Part shown: positions 11,925 to 25,000 of the stretch, in pieces
Layout of the letters: the number at the start of each line of letters is the position of its first letter
Numbering within the stretch: position 1 is the first letter of the stretch
Origin: Glandiceps talaboti
Taxonomy: Eukaryota > Hemichordata > Enteropneusta > Spengelidae
Assembly: GCF_964340395.1 (NCBI RefSeq)
Contig: NC_135552.1
Location: 10,100,694 to 10,164,693 of the forward strand
Length of the DNA stretch: 64,000 bases
Reading direction: 5' to 3'
The notes under the pieces: generated by a model
Told to the model about the DNA's origin: nothing
Database searches by the model: none
The model's input: the letters and a program-made list of their open reading frames with translations, nothing else
Made by a program: the position numbers and the translations under genes

Positions 11925-14900
11925 TGTAAGCCTGATAACTTTACCAAGTATGTATGTGCACTTCAAAATCTGATGTACGAATACTGCTTGATATCATTAT
12001 TTCCTGCTTATTTCCGTCATATATTGTTTTTGATTTGTTGTTCCGGGAGCAACCAAACACAACAACATGTATACTGTAATACAATGGACAACTCAAGCAA
12101 AAAAAAAATGTAGAAATGCTACTAGTGAATAAATAGCTGTCCAGAACATTGGATTTTAATCAGACTGGGGCACTTCATGAGTTCAATCTACCAATGTTTT
12201 TTAAAGTTAGTTGCATAAACAATTGAAATATTAACAGATCTTGTTGCCCAAATGCAATAAATAAGATAAATTAAAGTCTTTTGATAAAAATAACAATTCC
12301 ATTCAGTCAATGAAAAATAACACCACTAAAACCCAAAAATACAAAACCAAAACCTTTGAAATGATATGAAAATATCCCTAAAAAATTCTCTCTTGCATTA
12401 CACTTGCAATTCATGACTTACCCCCTTCCACTGATATGCTTGCTTGGTACATTATTAAAGCCTGTCCAATCAGCTGAACAGAGTAAACGGCTGGATTCAA
12501 GTTCAAAGTCACGTTACCCTTATTTTCTCCTCTTTCAGACTATTTACAGTACATGTACACAAAAACATTTTGAAGACACAAAAAAAACTCTTACAAGGTT
12601 CAAGAGCTTCATAATGGCTCTAATCCGCGCCCAAATTAATACTAACACTAGCACCACTAAATTTGATCAATTGAATTGTACAGAATACCGCAACCAAAAC
12701 GATGAACTTGTACTTGTACATTCTACATTGTTGCATTACAGGATAGGTTATATTTCCTATATCACATACATGTACCTTACGCTTGCCATCCTGTGGCCCT
12801 TCTCAAAATAAGACAATGAGTAGCTATTGTATTCATAACATCAGCAGCTAGCTGGCGCATTAACTTTGGTAATGTTCACCCATCTCCAGTAATGAGAAAC
12901 ATGGGAGAATCAGCATGGGATAGCTCTTACTATTCTGTAATTACTTAGGATGTGCTATTTTAGCACAATTCGCTCTGACCCTCAAAAATGTAAATAGGAG
13001 AAGTAAAGTCCTAGTATTTGTGACAATATTTTATACTTGGTGCATCAAGTGTTTAGGTTGCATGTGATTTTCCATGTGAAGAGCCAGGTCTATGGAATCA
13101 GAGAGCCAGGTCTATGGAATCAGAGAGCCAGGTCTATGGATCAGATCAGTCTGCTACAATGATATATTTGTAAGGTTTGATTGAAAGCATAAACAATCTG
13201 TGACATGGACTGCAGAGTCTTGCACTGGCCTTTGTGTTTGGAAGATAAGTGTATTTCATTAAATTGGGACTGGTGCACAAATGATACAAAGGAAATAGTG
13301 CTACAAATGACCTATTATACAACATATCGTCTTTTTTTTTCTATTCAGTAGCTAGTTATTTCATTGTGACTTCACCAGGGTCTTTGAACGCTATGGTTTA
13401 TATTGCTAATCTGAAATTGAAGCTACTGATGAGTAAAGCATGCATAACACAATATTTAGTGCAATGTGGAGCATCAACATTTTAACATAGTGACAAAGGT
13501 CTCATTTTCAAATTGGTAAGACTGGGTCTGTGAACTTAGAAGTTAACAGTAAAATTTTGACTTTATTTGAACCACTTTCTCAAAATATTTCCCTTCATTA
13601 AAATTGGTGTCAGTTGTATATGAAAATCTGGGCTTGTGCGATGTTCCCAGTGAGAACAATTTTGCACTGGTTGAAGCTAGCAACAGAGTATTTATTTAAC
13701 TGGCCATATACTGTAATGTCCCAAATCTCTTTCTCAATTTGCTGAAGTTCCTAAAAAGTGGTTTAGGTAAATGTTTATTGTTTGCCAAATGTACTAGTTT
13801 TACCAGTCTCTGTATTACAACTTACCGCTTTGTGCAAAGCAGTCTACGCAACATCATTGAATATTATTGAACCTGTCATCATTTTTTTCCCTTTGTGACC
13901 ATTTTCGTTTACTGGAAGCATCACTGAAAATACATGTAACATGTATAAATTACGAGTATTTGGGTACAGACAATGTAACACATATAGGCGTGGCTTATTT
14001 GGTGAAGACACTATTTTGAATAATGACTTGGACATGGGGTTTGTACGAGATAAGACCAACTGTTTCTGGTATTGAAAGTGTTGTGTCTGTTATATAACCC
14101 TAATTAATTGGTACTTCCGTGAAATCATGTTGCACTTAAACTCGCATAATTACTACCGGACTCATAAACAGGCACCCAAGCTCTAACTGAGCGGTGCTTT
14201 TAAATAGAAAAAAAAATTGATGGTTGGTACGATTCTAATGATTTTGAAAAGACTGTACTTAGCATGAAACTATGATCTCAGCTGTAATATCACTACACTG
14301 CACTACCAATAAGGTAGCATCCTGCTTAGATCTAGATTAATGTTTTTTGTGAAGGGTTATATATGTAAGCATGTAAAATCTACCTGAGTTCTTTGTCTAT
14401 TTCACTGAGCTTCTTAACCAAAATCATGGTGTGGAAATCTACACAAGTTTTACCAGACTTCCCTTCTCTTTTACAAGGGTTCCCTTAGCTAAAAACACTA
14501 GATTGTAAGTAGCTGCTACAAAAATGCACTCTTGAAATCCCATCTCAATATTATGCAGCATTTTTAGCTGGACTCATCAATTCTTAATCAAATTGATACA
14601 TTTCATGCAAATCATTTGAATTTTAATCAAGACAAAGAGTTTTCCGTTTTTTTTAAAAAGAAAGAAAAAAAGAGTAAATCTCATGCAGATGGCAAGTTTA
14701 ATTACTCACCATATGCTAAAGCTGCTCTACAAAGTAGATGTACAAACATTTAAACCCAGTAGACAAATGCCCTGCCAAAATACATCACTTTTTTTTTTTT
14801 TTTACATAGCATTATGTTTTAACAGCTGTCAGAAATGCTGGGAAATTCATGCATACAATAAATAGGAAATCAGTCTGTCATCATATTTCAGTTTCCATTG

Positions 14901-15218
14901 CACTTCCTGCATTTTATATTTTAAATAAGATTTCAACATGTCTTGATAAAAATTCTGCTACAAGTGTGATTGCACCCATAATGTTAATATTTCTTACGTT
15001 CTTTCACTGCATCATTAGAATGCCTTTGGAGCTTGATGAATTCCATGGACAAGAATCTGTTTTGTCTTTTTCCCCAAGATGATGAAATTTCCAAGACTGT
15101 CATATCTTGGAGTAAGGTCACTGGAATCGTAAGAAAGTCTGTCCTTCAGAGGTTTGCTGCCCAATGAATTGGCAACGAGTTCTTTTCCTGCTAAACGTTT
15201 CCGAGGATTTTGCTAGTT
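11925..15218. other. 3' flank of BRD10 / intergenic DNA
   Basis: This probably includes the BRD10 3' UTR, since that gene runs leftward and stops at 15219. No second gene is supported. A 22-bp tandem repeat (gagccaggtctatggaatca plus ga) occurs three times at 13081-13142. A long open frame at 12404-12811 lacks any recognisable domain and is rejected below. Confidence 0.45.
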
Positions 15219-18200
15219 TTAGCTTTGTGTTGGTTTACTATGGCAGTGTGATTGTGGAGTGTTTTCAGCCTGAGTTATTGTCCCTGTTGGAGAACATACA
15301 AAGCTACTGCTGCTAGTTGAAAGACTGGCCATATCGTTAGGATTTTGTATAAAAAATCCCTGATTTCCAACTCCTGGACTCGTCACATGAAGGGATGTAG
15401 TCTTTATGCCAGCTACTGGGCTCACACACACATTGCCCATCGCTTGGTTTTGTGGACTGACAATGTGAAGATTTTGAACGGTTGGTGACTGGGGTATAGG
15501 TATGGGTATTGGAATTGTAATTGTCTTTGGTTCCATATTTTGAGTGGTATTGACAACAGATGAGACAGTACTGCTGCCAGGAATAGTCAGTGTAAGTGGT
15601 TTATTGTTTAATGTCTTTGGTTTTTGTCCTTGTGTTAACACACTAGATGCAGCAGGCAAAAAGGAAATACTTGGTACTTTATTAACAGAGACATTACTAG
15701 TAACTGACTGTGCTTGTAATGGTGCATTTCCATTCACAATTTGGACTACAGAGGGAGCACTGGCAGTACTGCTAAGTGTGACCATTGAGGGCGTTAGTGT
15801 AGAGACCACAGGTGTTACACTGGTAGCTGGTATACCCGCCGTTGACTTGATTTGTGCCAAAGTTTGGTTTTGTCTCAATATCGGTATTGTCTGTGGACTG
15901 ATTGTAGAAGCAGTATGTGATGCCTGGCTAGTGATGGACTGCTGGAGTAATTGTGAACTGATAGTTTTTGACACTGAGGGCTTCACATTGGCCAATGAAG
16001 TTTGGTAAGATTGCATGGGCTTTATTCCTGTAGCAGTAACCACTGAACTGCCACTCAATGTGCTTGTAACATTTTGAGGGGTCACACTGATTTGTTCTTG
16101 GACAGTTGGTTTTTGTAGTGTTGGCACGATTGGTTGCTTCCCTGTAGGTAGCTGCAGTATCTTGAGATTTGACTGACTCAAGGTGGCAAGGTTGTGTGCA
16201 GATCCAGACCCTGTGCTGCTAATTAAATACACCGATTTACCAGGTGATGCAGTAGATGCGATGATTTGTTGTAAAGGCATATTAGTTACAACATTACTGG
16301 TGACTGGCTGTCCTGGTAAACTAGCTACTGATCTTTGCGTGCTTGTTGGCAACTTAACAATGCCGGATGGAATGGTGATAGTGTTAGCACTGGGTGACAA
16401 CATACCAATGCCTGCCGTTGCTTTTCCAGGTGTTGTCGGTGTTGTGTTAATAATTAGACTTTGTTCTGGAGCTTTACTGTGCCTTGGTGGACTGACAACC
16501 ACTGCTGTACTAGTAGCTGCCGGTTGAGATGAAGCAGGTGCAAGTAGTAACTGTGATTGCTGGATCTGACTGGTACCTGGGCTGACTTGTGATACACTAC
16601 TTCTCTGTGGACTCTGACCTGTTGAAGTTTGTGAAGTCAACATAATTTTCTGTGGTTGAGCCATTTTGTTCCCTGTCAAGATGATGTTGTTTGGAAGAAC
16701 TAATTTACCTCCACACTGAGCAAGTAATTTAGGATCTATTCCAGTAATTGTGACCATTTTGTTTCCAATCATGCCTGTAACTTTTGTGCCACTCGCTGTG
16801 GTACCGGTAGTAGTTGTTTGTATAATTGGAGATTGGGGAGTCGCAATTGATGACATTGGTACTGTCTGGATTTGAGGTGAGGCCAGAGATACTTGTGTCG
16901 ATGGTAACTGTTGCGTTGGTTTTTGGATCTCTGGTGATAGCTTGATTTGTTGAGTTTGCTGTTTGGCTGGCACTGGACTTACTACCTGTTTCTGTTCTTT
17001 TGTTATTGTGACTGTCGGCTGTACAGTTTGGGTAATTTTCCTCTGTGTAACTACTGCTGGTGTGCTGGTTTTCGGAACTTGCTGAACTTGCACTGCACCT
17101 GTTTGAGGTTTGACATAGTACACCAAATTAGTTGACTGCTGTTGTTGTTGTTGTTGTTGTTGTTGTTGTGGTTGCTGCTGCTGCTGCTGCTGTTGCTGTT
17201 GCTGAAGCTGTTGTTGTGGTGGTTGCTTGGTGCTGGTTTGTTGCTGATTGATGATTATTTGCTGTTTTGGTTGTTGTTTTAGCTGTTGCTGGGGTTGTGC
17301 GAGGCCTTGTATTCGTATACCCTGTTGTAAAAGTGATGCATAAGGAATGAGTTTACCACCTATCAGCACATACTGTGGAGACTGAGTTAAGGTTGAAACT
17401 TTCTGCGAAGATATCTGCTGACCTGGCTGTACTTGTTGGGTAGACACCTGTTGCTGTTGTTGTTGTTTACCAATTACTGCTGTAACTATGGGTGTTGCTG
17501 CAGCAACAGGAATTGCTGATGCACTGGTAGAAGCTGCAGATGGAGATACAGTAATGACTGATCCTATATTGCCAACTTTAGTAGCTCCTGTAGATTTGAT
17601 AATGCTAGTATTTCCAATCAAACTTGACGAGTTTGTTAAAAGATTGGATGTTGTAGCAAGTTGGGTGTTTAGTTGCAATTGTTGAGTCGGTAGCATCTGT
17701 AACAGCTGTTCCCTCCCTTGCTGCTGTTGATTAGTAGTGGTGTTTTGCGACTGTTGCTGTTGGGATTGTGCCAATACTTGCTGCTTTTGTTGATTCACTC
17801 GTTGACTTGTTTGCTGCAGTTTCAGTTTCTGCTGGGCCATGGTTACTTGTTGATTCTTCAGTTGATCTTGCAGTAACTGAAGATGTATAAGTTGTTTCTG
17901 CTGAGAGGTCAGTTGTGGTGACTGCAATAGCTTCATAAGTTGATCTCTAGCGACAGGATTGGCTTGCGGTTTGTCTGTTTTGGTGTCTAACACCAAGTTA
18001 TGCAGAGATTTTACAGGACTAAGGGTACTTTGTTGTTTCTGGGGTGATGACCCATCAGAGCTCGATGCCTGACTTGTGGGAAGACTTGCGGTACCAAGCT
18101 GGGGAGATGATTTCAATTGATCATGCTCTCCCTGATCTTGCTGTAGTTGCTTTTGCATCCTCTGTATCTGTAACTGTTGTGCCACAGTAGGTGCATTAAG

Positions 18201-19049
18201 CGTGACAGTTGCTGTGTTTCCTGCTTTCGTCACCACTTGTTTTGTGGGTGAGAATGATGAATTGGATATAGGCAGAGTGGACATAACAATCCCTGAATTA
18301 ACCTGTGTCACTTTTGTTGCTGTGACTGGTTGGTTGGCAGTGGCACTAACCACTGGTAGACCTTGCAGTAATTGACTTGCAATACTAGATCCCGTAGTAG
18401 TTACAGCCTGTGCATGTGTGCTTGATGTGGACTGTAGTGACAAAGGCCTGGTAGCACTGACTGGTGCAACAGAAATGGTTCTTGTGGCAAGAGTAACTTG
18501 TGTAGTGTAGGATGCAGCAGGTGCTGTTATAGTGGACTGTAGTGTAGTTATTGGCACTTGAGGTCCTGGTCCAGCAGTTCTTGATACTGTTATTCCTGGC
18601 TGAGCTCTTAGCAAAGCAATCAAGGATGTCAGACTCATCTGTGTTCCAAGGGAAGTAGTTGGCAGAGTTATAGTTGTGGTTCCGCTAGCAAGGGCTGTAG
18701 ATATTGCACTCAGTAGAGCAGCTTTAGCCTGTTCCTGTTCTTGTTTCTTCTTTTCTCTTGCTCTAGCAGCTCGGATTCTCCTCTTTTCTCTCTCTTTATT
18801 TAGTCTGGCTTGCCTTCTTGTTGTGGGTCGACCATCACCTATTGCACCATTGACTATACCTTCTACTACAAGACTATTGTCATCTGTTTTCATGGCAATA
18901 CCGGGAACTTCATTGTTCACTGTGGCAGTATTTTCAGCCTTTTCTTCTTCTGGAGCATCACTTGAATCCTCATCACTATCATCAGAACTGTCTTCATCAC
19001 TACTATCCTCACTAGATGATTCTTCACTGGCCCAAACATCTTCCACTGT
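15219..19049 (-). other. BRD10 last exon: acidic serine cluster and long Q/S/T-rich tail
   Basis: One exon of 3831 bp encodes 1276 residues plus stop. It opens with TVEDVWASEE and a run of Ser/Asp/Glu that offers many casein-kinase-2-type sites, then a basic RRQARLNKEREKRRIRAARA stretch. The rest is Gln-, Ser-, Thr-, Val- and Pro-rich with little predicted fold. A polyglutamine block lies at about 17138-17215, written in mixed CAA/CAG codons. Such tails often act as disordered transcription-regulatory regions. The acceptor is ttgcag before ACAGTGGAAG. Confidence 0.85.
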
Positions 19050-22000
19050 CTGCAAAGGGTAAGATGAACAAATAAATTATGAGTTTCATAGGCCACTCCT
19101 TTCAAAGCATACAATGTATGTTGACACTAATATGTATACGTTGACAGTAATAAGTACATGTATTAGCAAAACAAGTTGTCAACAGTTAGTTAGGGAACTG
19201 TGTAATTTCAAAAAATTCCAAATCTCCTTTAGATATGCATGTAGTCAAGTATACAAGGAACACTGCCATATGAAAGCTAACTAGTACTAGTAATGCAGAT
19301 GAAGAAAGACAATGCAAGTCAATCTCAGAATATGCCTTTGAATACTGTACTGTACACACAATGATAAACTTCAAAGGTTAATTTTCAAGTTTTATTCTTC
19401 ATCTTTACATGCATTTTGTATTCTTTTAAAGTCACACAACACTTATTAACCATTTCACATAAATCATGAAATATGAGTCATAATTCAAAGAGAGTGAAAG
19501 AAACTACTTCCATATAAATGAGAGATAAATAAGTAAAGAAACCAACTAATCACTACATATAAACTGATCAGTGCACTGGAAATACATTTTTTAGTGTTTT
19601 ACCTCAGATGGTGGAGGTTGGTTTCTGAAGTCGTCCCATTCTTTCTTCAGTTTCATCCTATTTCTGCTGACAGCTTTCTCTATCCTTGCTTCCCAAGGCT
19701 CAAGTTCAGCTAGTAAGTTACACAGCACTTGATATAGTTCCACTACACATCTCTTTCTTGCAGGTGGTTTCTCTATCTGTTGGACGACACAGATTTAAGA
19801 TTAGAAGACTTGGGACTTTGTATAGCACTCAAATATGATAACCATGCTGTTGGAAAGCAGTGCTTTTGTTCAGGATAGCATGTTAATCTATCGCAGTTCC
19901 TCAGTCATAATACCGGGATTCCCCACCAAAATTATGATACAAAAGTATGCAATTTATGCAAATTTAACCAGATTAAAGTGACTATATGGATAATGATTTG
20001 GTATTTATTTCAGATTTTTAATTTACAAAATAATTTTATCATGGCTTCCTACTTGAATATGAAACATTATAAAAATTTTTTAACTTGCAACAAATGTATA
20101 ATTTCTGAAACTGAAGCAAATACTCATTCAATTTCATATATTCTGACTTATCACATTATCAACATGATCTATTCATGATGATCATCTTCTGAAACAAGCC
20201 CAGGGGTAAGTAACAAATATAAGTCTAGAGCACGATCGATATAGTGACAAGTACAAATATAAAAGTTGCGGGAAAATTCTACATAGTACCTGGTACAAGT
20301 CGTTTAGTTACAAGCAAAGTCTATATTGCAAAGAACACAAAGTCCTGATTTTCCCACCGTCCACTGTGTATTCAACATGGCGGCAAGTAAGATCGACAAT
20401 CCTGATGGTAAGAATCAGTCGATTTCTACTACTAAAAATCGAAAATACGCATTCCTATAGCGTGCGTTCTGGGAAGAATTGGTTGGAAGAACAACAGGGA
20501 AAATTTCATTGATTGATTCCACCGTTTGTTGGAGGAGTTAGCGAAAAACTTTTTCTACCGACGGATGTCCTATTCTAAAACACACGTCCCTATACATGAC
20601 ATTCACAAACCATTAGCGGTCCAAGTGCAACAAACCTGCGGGCTTGCCTGGCGAAAACGGGTGTCATAAAAGTTGTTTGCATCTCTAAAGCTGTTTGTAG
20701 CGTTACTTATAATAGCCTAATAAATTGATAACAACTGATATAAGAAGGAGATAAGGTTTGCCTCAATTGCAGTCCATGCAGACGGCCGAATAGAGGTTTT
20801 ACAGCTGTTTACTTGTGTTATGTAAGAGCCCATCATCACATGTGTAAATATTAGTACTCATTGATAACATGTAAACTTGCTTGGCTAATGGCTTGTCCCA
20901 GTAATGATGAATGCATGTACATACGTATATTGAACCACTGATCTTCTATCAGCGTACTGTGGGGTTTGTTAGCTGGCTGGCTGTAAATATTGTGTGCATT
21001 ACTTTTTACATAGAATTTGCAGGCAACATATGGGTTTGTTATTCTGTCTACATAAAATATAGTACTACTGTCAATATTGTACATGCATTCGTATATGGAC
21101 GTGTGTTTAGAATAGGACATCCGTTGGTAGAAAAAGTTTTTCGCTAACTCCTCCCACAATCGGTGGAATGTCCGAATCGATCAATGAAATTTTCCCTGTT
21201 GTTCCTCCAACCAATTCTTCCCAGAACGCACGCTATAGGAATACATATTTTCGATTTTTAGTAGTAGAAATCGACTGATTCTTACCATCAGGATTGTCGA
21301 TCTTACTTGCCGCCATGTTGAATACGCAATGGACGGTGGGAAAATCAGGACTTTGTGTTCTTTGCAATATAGACTTTGCTTGTAACTAAACGACTTGTAC
21401 CAGGTACTATGTAGAATTTTCCCGCAACTTTTATATTTGTACTTGTCACTATATTGATCGTGCTCTAGACTAATATTTGTTACCTACCCCTGAAGCCATT
21501 TCTTGGTTATTATCAAAATGCTTGGCACAACAATCTCTTCAATAATAAACAAAAGAACATTACATGTCAAATTTCTTGGACACTTGTCACAAATTACGAA
21601 CACATCTGTAACTATCAATTTCATTGCATGTTTCATTTACATGTAGTATCAAAGTTGAAAACCAATAAGTGCAAAAGGAAACAAAATATGTGCATTGATT
21701 AACAGAAGTTTACCTTTTTCTTTTTGCCTCTTCCAGTTTGAAGTGTTTCTGGTTCAGGTTCCGGTTCAGCAAATTTAGCGACGAATTCTTTTAATGAATC
21801 TAAGCCATCAACAACTAACTCAAATGGACCAATTTCAGGTAATAATAATTCTTCCTGTTCCTCCTCCTCTTCTTTTTCAGCTTCTGGTTTGGTCTCACCA
21901 TCTCCGTCTTCTGGTTTGGTCTCACCATCCCCATCTGGTTTGGTCTCAGCATTTGCCTCTACTTTTTCATCAGCATCAATTTTTTCCTTACTTTCAGATT

Positions 22001-25000
22001 CTTTACTTCCTTCCTTTTCACATTCTTTCATTTTATCTTCATTTTCACACAGTTCAGTATTTTTCACCTTATCAGTTTCAGTCTTGCACATGTCTGTAAA
22101 TGTTTTCTTGTCATCAACATCTGTTTCACATTCTTGTTTTGCACTGTCATTTTCAATAGTTTTTTTTTCATCTTTCACACAATTGGCAAGACTTTCTTCT
22201 GTTTTGACAGTTTCTATTTTTATGATATCCTCTTTCTTTTCACTTTTAACTTCAGTATGACAGTCCTTTAGTTCACCAATTTCCTTGCACTCCTTTGAAT
22301 CATACATACTTTCTTCCTTCACATCTTTATTTTCTTCACCTGCTTCCTGTTTGACATCATCACACACAACTTTGCCATCACGTTCCACTTCACAATTTTT
22401 ATCAACTACTTCTTTATTTCCTACATTCTCATCGTCTCCCTTGTCATCTTTATTCATCTCCTTCTCATCACTATTGTCTATTTCAGAAACTTCCATGTCA
22501 CTTATCTTGTCACCATTTCCTTCAGTTTCATCTTTCCCACTCATTCTATCATCATCATCACCATCATCATCATTATTCCTTTCAGGACTCTCACAGCCTA
22601 CGTTATCACCCTCACTGTTTGCAGACTCATCTATATGTTTGGTCTTGGTCTTTTTCCGTTTCTTTTTACCTTTTTGTTTCTTGTGCCTTTTTTTGTGTTT
22701 AGCACTTTTACTTGGTAGATTACTCGTATCTTGATATTCCTGTGTTTCTTCATTTGACTGGCAGTTTGGTCCATTAATTGTATGATCTGTATCATCTGGC
22801 TGCTTGGACTCTTCTTCTGCTGCTTGCTTCTTTTTCTTGGAGTCCTTCTTTTCTTCCCTTTCTGAGGTAGTGCTTTCATAATCCATCATCTCAAACCCTT
22901 GATGCACAGGTTTAATGACAGGGATAATTCTCTGAAAAAAGACAAAGTCATATTCAAAATTTCAGAACAGTTAACAAAATAATGCGCACAATATGACATA
23001 CATAGGTGCATGTATACACATGTACTAGTGGTATTTGCATTGTATTATGATGCATATTACACATTACTGCATAAACACTCAGTTACATTTTCACAAACTT
23101 TGCTTTTTTGATATTACAGCACACATGATATTAACAGAACCCCTTCACTCATTAAAGTACTGTTGCTGTCAAAGACAAATATCCCTGAGTGTGACACGCT
23201 GACCGTCATGCACAATGGAGTGGCATTATAGCTGATAACTCAACAGAAACTGTTATATGCTGCTACAGGATAAAATGAGCTCAGTCACTAAATGTTTGAG
23301 TTTTTTATGTGTCAATGCATGCATCTCTGGACCTATGTCCATGTCTCCAGTCCTTCTTTTTGAAACTCTATTCACCCTCCATAACTTGTAGCATATAGTA
23401 TTCTTACCTGTCGTAGTCTACTTGGTCTTTCCCTAACAACAGGTGTTACTGGTTTAGGGGTCCTTTTCCTTCTCACTTTGTGACTTTTCTCTTCTTGAAC
23501 CGGTACTTCTTTCTGCAAGGGTGACAAGATCAGAGAAGGGTACATGATGTGATCCTGAAACTATAATAATCTGTATGGACAACATTTGGCTTCAGCAAAC
23601 CAAGGTTGTTTGGTGGGTGGATACAGTCAAGTTTGACCAATATGTGTACCTTATACAATATTAACTTTATGAAAACAATAACACATTATCTTGACTTATT
23701 AGCCCTAATGAAATGTACACTTTTCAGTTTTCAATGGTACTCAATTGCCTCTGATATCAGAAAATGTACACAATCTAGTATGTTTATGAAATGTGCACAA
23801 TACAGTGTTCATTGAAACTTAGTCATCAAAGTGTGTCTGATATCATGAAATGTACAGTGTTCATTGTAATTTAGTCATCAGAGTGTGTCTGATATCATGA
23901 AATGTACAGTGTTCATTGTAACTTAGTCATGAATGTATGTCTCACATCATGAAATATTCACACAACCTAGTAATCAAAGTGTCTGATATCATGAAATGTA
24001 CACAACCAGTGTTCACTGAAACTCAGTGATCAAAGTGTGTCTCATATTATGAAACTGGCTACCTCAGTGACAATGAATAGTAATGGATACGATAGGATAT
24101 AATTCTAAAGATTTATGACCACCCTAGACTTTATGGCTATCACTAACCTTCCTTTTCCTGCCTCTCTTTTTCTTTTCTTTTTCCTCTTTCTTCTTTCTTT
24201 TCCCTCTGGGAGGTTTAGCAAATGGGTCTGGAATAGGGGCCTGTCTGTAAATCCGAACGTCGGCACCACAGAAGTGAGGGAAATGAATGTATGTGTTACC
24301 TTCCTCATCATGACCCAGTGTTATTGCATGAAGTTCACTTAGTGGTAAAGAATTGATGCACTCCCTTATTGCTTGGTGGTTATCCTGTCAACAGAAAGGA
24401 GATTAACAGTGATAAAGTCGCACAGCACAGATTACAAGCCTGACCTTATAACCCTTCAACTATCATGACACAGTGTAACTTAGTCCGATAAACCAAAGCA
24501 TATACTTGCAAGGTATGGGTCTGACTATCTATAACTTGAGAAAGATTTGACCAGTGGTAAAAATATTCTGTGTTGTAGGAGGTATTAAATGTATGCCTGT
24601 GAAATAAATGTCTGTACATACCGTAATATGACATAACCCCATGACATGCAAGTGCAAGAGTGGCATATTTGGGATATCTGTATAACTGCTTGCAGCGTTC
24701 TCTGCGGCAATACTTTCATGAGTATAATGAGTGAAATAGAAGCAGAAAACACTGCAAGCATGAGTGCAAATACCCCTGAGTACCCACACTGGCACATGCG
24801 CAGCATGGGTTTCTGTAATTATTACATATGTTTTCCGAAACAACAAATTTCCATAAAAATGACACTATGCAATAATACACTTTTATGCAGAACGAATAAT
24901 CCCATCCTCAGTTGCATGCTGGTTCAAATACCACTAGCATGCATGTACGTCTGTGCAAATAATCTCTGGTACATACAGCTATAATAATGTAGTTTACTTA

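Noticed and set aside
12404-12811. 135-codon plus-strand open frame with a hydrophobic start
   Set aside because: Begins with a non-ATG codon, lies in AT-rich DNA downstream of BRD10, has no domain or repeat I recognise and shows no splice partner.
15544-18900. Plus-strand open frames of 60-154 codons within the BRD10 last exon, and those opposite exon 10
   Set aside because: Shadows of the minus-strand coding exons. They have no independent homology.
21286-21316. Alternative first exon of BRD10 inside the foldback
   Set aside because: Donor phase (one base over) does not fit BRD10 exon 11, which starts in phase 0, so splicing to it would break the frame. It is kept only as a captured exon-like sequence.
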